The notes below the pieces were generated by a model. The model did no database searches. It had not been told where the DNA came from and saw only the letters and a program-made list of their open reading frames with translations. Shown here one piece after another: positions 22,220 to 42,445 of a DNA stretch of 64,000 nucleotides. Each line of letters opens with the position of its first letter. Within the stretch, counting starts at the first letter, position 1. Location of the stretch: contig JANCRA010000122.1 of assembly GCA_024362935.1 (NCBI GenBank), positions 1 to 64,000 of the forward strand, written 5' to 3'. The translations under genes were made by a program, and so were the position numbers. The DNA is from Setophaga petechia (lineage: Eukaryota > Chordata > Aves > Passeriformes > Parulidae).

Positions 22220-25200
22220 ATGGCAGCGGCGGCCCCGGCGGTGAGGGCCGGGCCCGGTGCCGGTGTCGTGGCGGCGATGGCGGCGCGCGGTGCCGAGGCC
22301 GAGGCGCTGTTCGAGGCGCACACGGCGGCCGAGCTGCGGGCGGTGGAGCGGCGGCTGCGCGCCGGTATCGAGCAGAAGCGGGAGGAGCTGCGGCAGATGG
22401 TGGGCGAGCGCTACCGAGACCTCATCGAGGCGGCCGACACCATCGCCGAGATGCGGCGGAGCGCCGAGCGCCTGCTGGGCGCCGTGAGGGGACTGCAGCG
22501 CGGCGGCACCGCCCGGCCCGGCCCCGCCGGCACGGTGAGGGACAGCGGGGCGGCCACGGAACCCCTCGGGGCCTCTTTCCCCCGTGGACCCACTCTTTTA
22601 CCCCCACTCCATCTCCCTGCCTGGCCCCTTCTTCCACCTTCCTCTCGTCCTCCATCCCTTCTTCTCTCCATTCATCCCATATTTTTGCCTCTCTTTTATC
22701 CTCCTGTCTATTCCCTTATTCCTTCTTTCCTCCTTGGACCCATTCCTGCCTGGTCCCTTCTCCCACTCTCGCCCCTTTCCCACCTTGTTCTCTCCACTCA
22801 TCCCCTATTTTTGCCCCTCTTTTATCCCCCTGTCTATTCCTCCATCTCCTCTTTCCCCCCTGGATCCATTCTTTTCCCCCCACTCCTGCCTGGCCCCTTT
22901 TCCCACCTTCCTCTCCTCCTCCCCATCCCTTCTTCTCTCCACCCATCCCGTATTTTTGCCCCTCTTTTATCCCCTTTTGTATTCTTCCATCCCCTCTTTC
23001 CCTCTTGGATTCACTCTTTTCCCCCCACTCCATCTCCCTGCCTGGCCCCTTTCCCACCTTGTTCTCTCCACCCATCCCCTATTTTTGCCCCTCTTTATCC
23101 TCTGTTTATCCCCTCATCCCCCCGTGTTCCCCCTCCAGGTTCGCCCACCGGCTCACCAGAGTTTCTATGGAGCAGCAGCTCAGCTGAAGCTGCTGCTGGA
23201 GGTTCCCGAGCAGGTTTGGGGGGCGGTGGAGGGGGGCCGGTACCTGCCCGCGGCCCGGCTCCACCTGCTGGGGGCTCACCTGCGGCGCCAGCTGCAGCTC
23301 GACACGCCCCGAGCCCGCTCCAGCGCCGTCCTCGCCCGCTTCCCCATCCTGCTGCGCCAGGTGGCGGCTGCCAGCCACCTCAGGTGAGCCGGGAACGGGC
23401 ACGGGAAGGGCTGGGTGAGCCCCTGGCACAGGTGACACAGAGAAGTTTTGCCTGTCACATCCCTGGAAGTGTCCCAGTGCCCCATCCTGGTGGGATGGTG
23501 GATGAAACTTGCCTGGTTTAGGGATTGGTGAGCCCCTGGCACAGGTGACACAGAGAAGTTTAGGCTATCCCATCCCTGGAAGTGTCCCAGTGCCCCATCC
23601 TGGTGGGATGGTGGGTGAGACTTGCCTGGTTTAGGGATTGGGAAGGGCTGGGTGAGCCCCTGGCACAGGTTACACAGAGAATTTTTGGCTGTCCCATCCT
23701 TGAAAGTGTCCCAGTGGCCCATCCTGGAAGCTGGATGAGACTCTGAGCAGGCTGGTTTAGGGATTGGGAAGGGTTGGGTGATGTTCTGGCACAGGTTACA
23801 CAGAGAAGTTTTGGCTGTCACATCCCTGGAAATGTCCCAGTGCCCCATCCTGGAAGCTGGATGAGATTTGCCTGGTTTAGGGATTGGGAAGGGCTGGCTG
23901 AGGTGGGAAGGGTTGGGTGAGGTGGGAAGGGTTGGGTGAGGAGGGGGTGAGGTTCTGGCACAGGTTACACAGAGAAGTTTTGGTTGTCCCATCCCCTGGA
24001 AGTGTCCCAGTGCCCCATCCTGGAAGCTGGATGAGACTCGGAGCAGGCTGGTGTAGGGATTGGGAAGGGCTGGCTGAAGAGGGGATGAGGCTCTGGCACA
24101 GAGAATTTTTGTCTGTCCCATCCCTGGAAGTGTCCCAGTGCCCCATCCTGGAATTTGGATGAGATTTGCCTCGTTTAGGGCTTGGGAAGTGCTGAATGCT
24201 GAAGTTCCCTCCCAGCCCAAACACTCCCTGTCGGTGGGACTTGCTCAGACTCAGGGAAGGCAGGACAGAAATGAGCTGCAAGGGGGGGAATAATTCCTCA
24301 CCTGTGCCAGGAGGCTCTGTCACCTGGACCCCACAGGAGAGCCCAGGGCAGGTGCCAGGCTGGGAGCACAGTGCCCCAGGAATGCCCTGCAAAGCTGGCA
24401 GGCAGGGACACAGGGATGTGAGGGAATCTCCCATGGCCAGCAGCACATCCTGGGGGCTCCACCAGGTTACAGGACTGACAGGTATTTAGGGACATCCTTT
24501 CCAACCCCAAAAATTCCACTTAAAACATCTCCCCAGTCCTGTAATACCCAGATAGCAGTGTGAAGAGTCCCACACGAGCCTGGTGTGGGTCAGGCAGTGA
24601 CTCCCAGCTGGTTGCTGTGGCAGATCCACCATCCTGCAGGAGAGCAAGGCCCTGCTGCGCTGCCCCACGGGCTCGGAGCAGGCGGTGGCAGAAGCCCTGT
24701 GTGCCATCATGCTGCTGGAGGACAGCTCCCCACGGCAGGCCCTGGCTGACTTCCTGCTGGCCAGGAAAATGGCAATCCAGCAGCTGCTGAACCAGCCCCA
24801 CCACGGTCAGTGCCACGGGGCTGCTCCTGGGCTGCTCGGGGAGAGCCCCCACAGCAGGGAGGGGAGAGTCACAGAAATTGGGAAGGTGGGTGGGGAGATG
24901 GGGGATTCTCATAAATTGGGAAGATGGTGAATGGGAAGATGGGAGATTCCCATAAATTGGGAAGATGGTGAATGGGAAGATGGGTGTGAGTGATTCCCAT
25001 AAATTGGGAGGATGGGAGATTCCCATAAATTGGGAAGATGGAAGATTCCCGTAAATTGGGAAGATGGTGAATGGAAAGATGGGCAATTCCCATAAATTGG
25101 GAAGATGATAAATGGGAAGATGGGAGATTCCCAGAAATTGGAAAGATGGTGAATGGGAAGATGGGTGTGGGTGATTCCCATAAATTGGGAAGATGAGAGA

Positions 25201-28200
25201 TTCTCATAAATTGGGAAGCTGGGAGATTCCCATAAATGGGAAGATGGTGAATGGGAAGATGGGAGATTCCCATAAATGGGAAGATGGGAGATTCCCATAA
25301 ATTGGGAAGATGGTGAATGGGAAGATGGGTGTGGGTGATTCCCATAAATTGGGAAGATGGTGAGTGGGAAGATGGGAGATTCCCATAAATGAGAAGATGG
25401 TGAATGGGAAGGTGGGAGATTCCCATAAATCTCATGATGGCAAGGACGCTGCAAAACAGCACAAAAATTACCAGTTCTCAGGGGCTGAGGCCAAGCCCAC
25501 CTGTGCTGGGGGGCAGCTGGGGCACGAGGCTGAGTCCTTTGCCCTCCAGCCCTCCCTGGCAGGGGTCCCAGTGGCACTGAGCTGTGCTGAGGGGCTGCCC
25601 TCACTCACAGTCCCCTCTCTGCAGGCGCAGGTATCAAAGCCCAGGTGTGTTCCCTGATGGAGCTGCTCACCACCACGCTGTACCAGGCTCATGCTCTGTT
25701 CTACACCGTGCCCGAGGGGGTGCCCCCAGAGCCAGCCCTGCCCTGTGGGTTGCTCTTCTCCACCCTGGAGAGCAGCACGGGCCAGAACCCCGCAGGTGAG
25801 GCTGCACCTGCCCAGGTGTGCAGGCAGGAGGGTGCCCCGTGCTGGGCTGAGCCCTGGCTGTGGTTGCAGGGAGAGGAGGGGTGCTGGAGGAGGATCTGAA
25901 GCTGAGCAGTTGGTTCAAGTACCTGCCCGAGTCCGTGGTGGGATTCCAGCCGGCCCTGCGCACCCTGGCACACCCCATCAGCCAGGAGTACCTCAGGGAG
26001 ACCCTGCAGCAGTGGATCAACATGTGAGTGGCACAGGGCAATCCCAGCCTGGCTGCTTCCTCCTCATCCCCTCATCCTCCTCATCCTTCACCCTGACTGA
26101 AGCAGCCAGAGGCAGCCCAGCACACCCAGCACCCTGTGCCAAGGCCTCACCCCCATCACAGGGGTGAAACTTTGCCTCCAGGTGCAGTGAAGACATCAGG
26201 ACAGGGGTCAGGACGCTGCTGGTGTACGTGAAGAGCATGAAGGGGCTGGCAGGGATCCGTGATGCCGTGTGGGAGCTGCTGTCCAGCGAGTCCAGCAGCC
26301 ACAGCTGGGAGCCCGTGTGCCGGCGCCTGCTGGGCAGGCCTGTGTCCTTCTGGGAGGAGCTGCTGCAGCAGCTCTTCCTGGACAGGCTGCAGGTGGGTGC
26401 TGTGCCATGGGGAGCCTTGCTCTGCACCCCCAGGTGTTGTCTCACCCAGCTCACTGAGGGTGGGTTTTAGTGGCACACTAAATCAGTTTTTCTCCTGGTT
26501 CTGTTGCAGACTCTGACCAAAGAAGGCTTCGACTCCATTTCCAGCAGCTCCAAGCAGCTGCTGGCTGCAGCCTTGGAGGAGTTGGAAGTGAAAGGTGGCA
26601 GCGGTGCCCTGAGCAAGCAGATCCAGCTGGAGCACAACGTGTCCCTGTTCCTGTGGTCGGAGAGCCCCGGGGACCTGCCCGGGGACGCGGCGTGGGTCAG
26701 CGTGGGGCAGCGCGGGCCCTTCGCCAGGAGCGGGCTGGCCATGAAGGCACAGGCGCTCACCCCGTGCGTGCAGAGCTTCTGCTCCACGCTGGACTCCAAG
26801 CTGAAGGCCAGGCTGGAGGATGTCCTGTCCTACCTCCCCGGGGACGACCCTGTCCCCAAGGAGCCACCGCACTCTGCCTTCGACCGCTTCGCCGACGCCG
26901 GCACCGTGCAGGGGCTGCTCCGGGACCGCTGCGTCTCCTGCGTCCAGCACCTCCTGGGCTGCGTCCAGGAGCAGCTCCAGAGTGCCCAGAGCCAGCTGGA
27001 CGCCCCTGGGGATGCCAGGCTCAACGCCGTGCTCTTCATGGCCAGGCTGTGCCAGGCCCTGCCCGAGCTGTGCCCTCACCTGCAGCGCTGCGTGCTGGGC
27101 AGGGCGGGCGGCGCCGAGCCCAAGGAGCCGCGCTCTGCCAAGAAACTGGGCAAGGGCAAGGCCCAGGAAGTGTCCCCCGAGCTGGCCCAGTGGCAGGGGG
27201 TGAAGGCAGAGCTCCTGCAGCAGAGCCTGGTGGCTTATCAGCTCTGGAGCTCGGCTGTCACCAAAGTAAGGAGCAGTTTCCCTCCCCAGAGGTGGTGTTG
27301 GGGAGGGTTCCCTCGCTGGGGCTGCCCAGAGCTCTCCCTGTGCTGCTGCCAGGTCACAGGGGGGGCTCCAGGGGCTTGGTGTCCATGAGGGTCACTTTGG
27401 GGAGTGCAGCAGGTCACAGGCAGGGTGGGCTGGCTGCCCTTGGCCCTGTTAGAAGCGTTCTGTGATCGGGGCTTTCATTGCTGTGCTCCAGGGCCTGGTT
27501 CAGTGCTTCACCCACACGTTGCTGCTGGACACCGCTGGCTCTGTCCTGGCCACGGCCACCAACTGGGACGAGATTGAAATCCAGGAGGAGACCGAGTCTG
27601 GGAGCAGCGTGACGTCCAAGATCCGGCTGCCTGTGCAGGTACGAGGAGCAGCCTGTGGGAGGAGCCCAGCACTGGCTCCAGAATCGCTGAGCTGCTGGGG
27701 ACCGTGTTTGGTGTCACCAGCAGGGGACAAACACTCTGTGGTGCTCTCTGAGACACTCACCTCGTGAGGACAGAGGTCAGAGGAAGGAAATAGGTCATTG
27801 TTGCTGTTTATCTCTGTGAGGAAGGTTGGCCCAGATCCTGTAAAACTGAGCCAGAAGAGGACTTAGGCCTGGTTTAAACACAGAGCTCCCAGGAGAGAGG
27901 TTCCAGGGAAGTTGGATGCATTGAAGGACAGGGCTGCAGCAGTGGGACTGAGCAATCCTGAGGGAACTGAGGCGTGTGGCTTCCCAAGGGTGTGGTGGTG
28001 GCACAGGAAGGACCTCAGAGGGACAGAGCAGGTGGCAGGGGGAGGAGGGCCAGGCCTGGAGTGAGTTCTGTGTTTGCACAGCACGGGAGGGGCTGGACAG
28101 GGAAATGCAGTGAGGCCTTATCCAGTGAATTCTGTTATCTGAGGGGAAAAGCAGCTGGGTGAGAATGCAGGAGGCCCAGAAGGTGAGGGAGGAACAGCCC

Positions 28201-31200
28201 CAGGGAGTGGGTGGACAGAAGATTAACAGGCAGTTCTCTTCTCACTGCACTCAGTGTCTGATGAAGTTTTTGGGGGGCTTTGGGAGCTGCTGTAACCCAA
28301 AATCTGAGGTGTCAGTAACCCAGACCCTGCTGTAACCCAAAATCTGAGGTGTCAGTAACCCAGACCCTGTGAGATGCCTGAGCCAAGCTGTGGGGCAGAG
28401 CTTTGTGGCTGCTGAGGAATGGGACACTCCCACCAGGCAGCTGAAGGGATGTGGAAGGGAATGGAAGGGAATTTACAGAGCAACTGCAAATAAAGTGTGT
28501 TCTCCTGCCCAGCCCTCGTGGCACGTGCAGTGCCTGCTGTTCAGCCTGTGCCAGGAGGTGAACAGGGTTGGTGGGCACACCCTGCCCAAGGTCACCCTGC
28601 AGGAGCTGCTCAGGAGCTGCATGGCAGAGGTGCTGGCTGCCTATGGGAAGCTGGTGGAGCAGAAGCAGGAGAAGGTACCTGGGGGTGGGATGGGAGGGAG
28701 AAGGTGGCTGGGAATGCAGGGACATATCCAGCTCCTGGAACAGTAAAATTACAGCATTACAATGCCTGTCCTGACAGCTGGAAAGGGAACACCCTTACAC
28801 TCACCCTGCCTCCCCCACCAGATTTCACACTCTGGTTGTGCCTTGGGCTCAGTGTTCCCAAATGTTGCTCCTTGGGCAGCCTGCCCTGGGCCAGGGAGGA
28901 GCCCCATTCCTGCCTGTCCCATTTGCAGAGGCCAGACAGCTTCCCCCTGACCCAGAGCAGGGCTCTGCAGTTACTCTACGACCTGAGGTACCTCAGCATC
29001 ATCCTGACAGCCAAGAGTGAGGACACAAAACCCAGCAGGATCAAGCAGGACTCTGGGTATGGCACATTCTGGGGTTCCAATCCTCCAGCAGGGCTTTGGG
29101 GGGCCCTGAACCAGTGCAAGCTCTGAGCTCTGACACTGCACAAACACTGGGCTCATCCTCAAACCTGAGGAGGGCTGGGGTTCTGTGGCCAGGGGCTGAT
29201 CCCCCTCCTGGTGTCCATAGGATACCCTCAGAGGGTGCCCCTGGACGGAGCAGTTGAGCTTCCAGCCAAGAGTTAAGGTCTTGGGGGGTACCACGGGGAG
29301 CAGTTCCTGCTGCTGGGGTTGTGTAAGAGCTGGAAAGCCCTGGGGCAGCTGCTGCTGTGCTGAGTAATTCCTGTTGTGCTCAGTCACCCCAGACAGGAAA
29401 TCCCTGGCTGCTTCAGAGCTGGCATCACCAGGGTGTCACCCCTGACAGGAGCTCTCTGCTCTGCCTGCAGGATTGAGAAGGTCATCGACTTCCTGGAGGG
29501 ACACATCGACCCCTTTGACCTGGATGTCTTCACCCCACACCTGAACAGCAACCTGAACCGCCTGGTGCAGAGAACCTCGGTAGGGAGCAGGGCTGGGGCA
29601 GCAGGGACACTGCACAGTGCCTTCAGCAGGGCAGCTGGGCTGTCTTTGAACTGCTCAGTGCCTCAAGATAAGCACTGGCACTTGCCTGCAAAGGGAAGAG
29701 TGCTCAGTGCCAGCTGGAGATAAGAGGAGCTGGCTGAGCCGGCTGCACAGCCCTGCTCTGGGCTGCCTGAACTTTATCTAACAGGATTCACTGGAGCCTG
29801 TGCCACACTAATTGGGTTAAGCAGTGCTGAAACAGGCCTGGGACTCAGCTGTGGGAATAATTAAACACCAGAGTTAAGAGGGGGGAGAGAGGCACTTGCT
29901 GTTCACACTCAGTGCTGATGGTGTGCCAGTGGAGTTACCACGTACTGCGGGGTCAGCTCTGCAGGAACCCCAGATCCAAACAGCTCCTGCTGCCTTCCAG
30001 CTCCTCTTCCCCAAATCCTGCTGCTTTCCAGCTCCTTTTTCCCAAATGCTGGTGCCTTTCACCTTCTCTTCCCCAAATCCTGCTGCTGCTTTCCAGCTTC
30101 TCTTCCCCAAATCCCAGTGCCTTTCACCTTCTCTTCCCCAAGTCCTGGTGCCTTCCACCTTCTCTTCCCCAAATCCTGCTGCCTTTCACCTTCTCTTCCC
30201 CAAATCCTGCTGCCTTTCACCTTCTCTTCCCCAAATCCTGGTGCCTTCCACCTTCTCTTCCCCAAATCCTGATGTCTTCCAGCTCGTCTTCCCCAAATCC
30301 TGCTGCTGCCTTCCAGTCCCTGTTCCCCAAATCTTGCTGCCTTTCACCTTCTCTCCCCAAATCCTGCTGCCTTTCAGCTTCTCTCCCCCAAATCCTGCTG
30401 CCTTCCAGCTTCTCCTCCCCAAATCCTGCTGCCTTTCAGCTTCTCCTCCCTAAATCCTTCTGCTTTCCAGCTTCTCTTCTCCAGACCCTGCTGCCTTCCA
30501 GCTCCTCCTCCCCAAATCCTGGAACTTTCCAGCTTCTTTTCCCCAAATCCTGGTGCCTTCCAGCTCCTCTTCCCCAAATCCTGGTGTCTTCCAGCTTTTC
30601 CTCCCCAAATCCTGGTGCTTTCCAGCTTCTCCTTCCCAAATCCAAGCTTCTCCTGGTGCCTTGCAGGTTCTCTTTGGGCTGCTGACTGGGACAGAGAACC
30701 AGTACACGAGCAGGGGCGGCGCTCTGAGCTCGCAGGAGCTGCACAACATCCTGCCCTTAGCATCCAGCCAGATCAGGTGAGGCACCCAGCTCTTCCAGGC
30801 ATCCTCCAGCCTCTGGGAAGCTGCTCTGGAATTGCTGCTTCCCACATTTCTTTCTTCCATTTCTTAAGGTTTGGACTGCTGCCACTGAGCATGTCGAGCT
30901 CACGGAAGAGCAAATCCACTGCCAGGAGCACAGAAAGAGTCCAGGTTGGTGTTTGAACTGAGCTGTAAAAACAGGAATATTTCCCCAGTATTCATTGTCC
31001 CCCCGACACTGGAGTTTATGGGCAAAGAAGAAAGTAGCCAAACATTATTTCACCTGATTTTTATTTTCAGTAAAATGAATCATTACGGCAGCACAGCAGG
31101 GGATGGGGTGGATTCTCCAGGAGCCTCCAAAACCCCACCCACCCTCTGCCCCTGTGGTTTTGGGGCCACTGCTCTGTGGCAGGCAAAAACCACTGCAAGG

Positions 31201-32313
31201 GCAGTGAGGGCTGACATGGATGAGGGCAATGCATCAAAGCTCATTAAAGAGGGCTGCAGGAAAGGCTGAGGGACAGCAGCTAATGCTTGAACTCCTTTGC
31301 AGTGGGATGCTGCCCTGTAACCCCGAGGAGGCCTGGCCAGGTACCCCAGCTGTGTGAGGAGTGTCCTGCTGCTGCTCCCCTGGTGCTGAGCTGTAGCAGC
31401 CAATGTTTCTGTTGCTCCATTTCCCCCAGTTTAAAACATCTGCTTAGATGGAGCTCTGTGTGCTGGGTGAGAGCCAAGGAACACCTCACTGCTGTGGGAA
31501 GCAGCAGCAATTAATGTTTCCTTTACTTATTACCAGCCCAATCTATCCCTGGTGGTCTTGGCAACTGGGACAAGTTGTTGAGTTGACAAGAGCCAAGACA
31601 AAGAGGTCAAGGCCTGGTTTTACCAGTGTCATTTGAGATAAAGTTCAATTTGCAACTCTCCTTCTCCATTTCTCAGAGCCCTTAAGGACCAGACCCAGCA
31701 GAAGGGGTGTTTAAAAGCCCAGAACTTCCCAGCAAAGGTATTCCTTACCTCTCACAGCTCAGCTGGACTAGAGCATAGCAGTGTGCAGTGATGTCTGGCT
31801 CGTTCTGTCACTCCCCTGTGCTCAGCACACCCGTGTCCTGTGCTAGCCACACTTGCCAGGATCCCTGACAGATGCTTGCTCCTCCTTCAGTGCTAAAACT
31901 CTTCTGGAGAGGTTCAAATCTGCAGTTCTCCTGCAAGGGCACCAGCTGTGCTTCTACCACGCTGTGATCCCTTGCTCAGAGGGTTTTGCTGAGTGTTCCT
32001 TGGGGTTTTATGAGCACTGAGTGCCATCTGCCAAGTGCCTGTTGCTACCAGGTGTGCGTCTGTCACTCCCCCAGCAGTGACACTGCTCTGGCTGCGTGCC
32101 CTGTGCTGCTGAGGGGACAGAGGGAGCCCCGGGGGTGCTGTGACAGTCAGAGTCACTTTTGTGTTCCCAAAGGGCCAGGCTGCAGGGGCTGTGCTGCCCA
32201 GGGAGGACGAGGCTCGGCCGGGCTCGCTGTTCCGGCAGCTCCTCACCGACGACGAGGACGCGGCCGCCCCGTCCCTCTTCAAGCTGGGCTGGCTCTCGGG
32301 CATGACCAAGTGA
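22220..32313 (+). CDS. COG1: COG1, conserved oligomeric Golgi complex subunit 1, complete
   Basis: Fourteen exons: 22220-22534, 23139-23383, 24624-24805, 25625-25795, 25870-26023, 26182-26392, 26510-27265, 27492-27638, 28513-28674, 28929-29056, 29471-29579, 30667-30776, 30869-30944, 32173-32313. All introns are GT-AG and the joins keep frame, giving 2907 nt and 968 aa (human 980). COG1 is a lobe A subunit of the eight-protein COG tether on Golgi membranes, which retrieves glycosylation enzymes in intra-Golgi retrograde vesicles. Signatures: N-terminal helical EELRQMVGERYRDLIEAADT, then RFPILLRQVAAASH, LLNQPHHGAGIKAQ, MKGLAGIRD, SSVTSKIRLPVQ, HIDPFDLDVFTPHLNSNL and the C-terminal SLFKLGWLSGMTK. 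The start at 22220 lies in AAGATGG; M20 at 22277 is an in-frame alternative. Introns 1, 2, 3 and 11 are mostly tandem repeat. Exon 13 uses a TTCTTAAG acceptor. Exon edges were placed by eye. Confidence 0.96.
22560..23125. repeat. COG1 intron 1 tandem repeat, pyrimidine-rich, about 145-bp units
   Basis: Four imperfect units, each with CCTATTTTTGCCCCTCTTTT, a CTTTCCCCCTTGGATCC-type segment and CTGCCTGGCCCCTTTTCCCA. It fills the intron almost to the exon 2 acceptor, CCCTCCAG at 23138. Confidence 0.9.
23384..24190. repeat. COG1 intron 2 minisatellite, about 110-120 bp units
   Basis: Six to seven units containing GGGCTGGGTGAGCCCCTGGC, ACAGGTGACACAGAGAAG and GAAGTGTCCCAGTGCCCCAT. The array begins at the exon 2 donor. 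Confidence 0.9.
24865..25430. repeat. COG1 intron 3 minisatellite, ATTCCCATAAATTGGGAAGA
   Basis: About 14 units of 20-45 bp combining GATTCCCATAAATTGGGAAG and ATGGTGAATGGGAAGATGGG. ATTCCCATAAATTGGGAA is a near-palindrome, so single strands could form hairpins. Confidence 0.95.
28270..28368. repeat. Tandem duplication of about 45 bp in COG1 intron 8
   Basis: Two copies of TGCTGTAACCCAAAATCTGA followed by GGTGTCAGTAACCCAGACCC. Confidence 0.9.
29985..30660. repeat. COG1 intron 11 polypyrimidine minisatellite
   Basis: About 22 units of about 30 bp (TCTTCCCCAAATCCTGCTGC, then CTTTCACCTTC). The array runs to within 7 bases of the exon 12 acceptor TTGCAG at 30666, so it acts as an oversized polypyrimidine tract upstream of that exon. 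Confidence 0.95.
30945..32172. other. COG1 intron 13, no additional gene seen
   Basis: 1.2 kb of unique-looking sequence between the last two COG1 exons. No open frame with recognisable similarity and no clear mobile element. Confidence 0.6.
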
Positions 32314-32323
32314 GGCAGCAAGC

Positions 32324-32329
32324 AATAAA
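32324..32329 (+). promoter_or_regulatory. COG1: COG1 polyadenylation signal
   Basis: AATAAA only 10 bases after the COG1 stop, followed by a T/GT-rich segment (GGGGGTTTGTCTTC, TGTGTCTGTGTGTC). A second AATAAA at 32546-32551 could give a longer 3'UTR. Confidence 0.65.
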
Positions 32330-32851
32330 CCTGCTCTGGGGGTTTGTCTTCACTGAGATGTGTCTGTGTGTCTGTCTGTCCCCTCGGTGACACCTCCAGG
32401 ACTGTCAGGATTCCCATCCTCAGAGCGGGGCGTGGCACGGGAAGCAGGCAGAGCTTGGGTTGTCCTTGTCCCCTGGCTGCTGCATCAGAGGTGGAGCTGC
32501 TCTTTCACCTCCTCTCCTTACATTGTTAAAGTCGAATTAAAGGGAAATAAAAAGCCAAAACAACCTAGACACTAACAGAAAACCAAACATTTCACAGCTG
32601 GGGTGCTGGAGCAGGGTAAGATGCCTGTGTCCTCCAGGCACCACCACCCTGCTCTGAGAGGCCCCTGCAGCACCTGCCCGACCTGTCCTGCTCTAATTTC
32701 ACATTTCCCTTCCAGTCCTGAAGCTCATGAGAGAAGCCTCATCACCCTGAGCTGGGTGGAAGCTCACAGGCCTAAGCATCTGCACTCACTGCTCCTATTT
32801 TCACTAACTAAATGCTCAAAAAATTATGTTGCCAAATCATTTTTTAACTAG

Positions 32852-32857
32852 TTTATT
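32852..32857 (-). promoter_or_regulatory. FAM104A: FAM104A polyadenylation signal
   Basis: TTTATT on the plus strand (AATAAA on the minus strand), about 390 bases past the FAM104A stop. COG1 and FAM104A converge here, with about 0.5 kb between their first polyadenylation signals. Confidence 0.65.
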
Positions 32858-33247
32858 GAAATTAAAAAAAGACTTATAAAACTGAAGAGGAACGCTTAAG
32901 AGAATTTTACAGAAAGCAACAACTTGCTAACAAACAGATTAGGCAGTCGATTGGAATTGGACAGTTTGCAATCCTATAACACACATGTGGACTCCTCAGT
33001 CTCCTCTTGCCACGTCCTTTAGAACCACCCCAAAAAGAATCCTATAAAAATTGCTTCAAAGCCCCTTTTGCATTGCAATAGTGCAGCAAACCACAAGTAA
33101 ACAATCTCCTGTTAACCTGTTATTTCAAATATAGACTGAAAAGGCAACAGGCAATTTTGTGCAATTCCATTTTAACAAACTTTGAAGTTGAAATATCAAA
33201 TCTACACAGTGCTGTCCCTTCACAGAAGGCAGGGAGCTGCTGGGTTA

Positions 33248-42184
<8,937 letters not shown>

Positions 42185-42445
42185 GGCGGGCGGGAGCGCG
42201 GCGGGGCGGGCGGAGGGGCCGCGCTGAGCGGGGGAGGCCGCGCCGAGGGGCGGAGGCCGCGCTGAGGGGCGGCAGCGCGGCCCTGCCCGGCCCCGACCGC
42301 CGCTTCCGCCGCTTCCGCCGCTTCCGCCGCCTCGCCCCCGTGACGTCACGGCGTGCGCCGGGGCGGGGCCCGGGACATTGTGACGTCACAGCGCCGCCGC
42401 GCGGGCGGGCTTTGTGACGTCACCGGGGCGGTTCCGGTACCGGTG
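42185..42445. promoter_or_regulatory. Bidirectional FAM104A / C17orf80 promoter with three CRE palindromes
   Basis: Only 261 bp separate the two start codons, which face away from each other. The CpG-rich interval has three perfect TGACGTCA sites (42341-42348, 42381-42388, 42415-42422; CREB/ATF consensus), four CGCTTCCGC direct repeats at about 42300-42330 and GC boxes. No TATA box is visible. A shared, CRE-driven divergent promoter is inferred. Confidence 0.85.
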
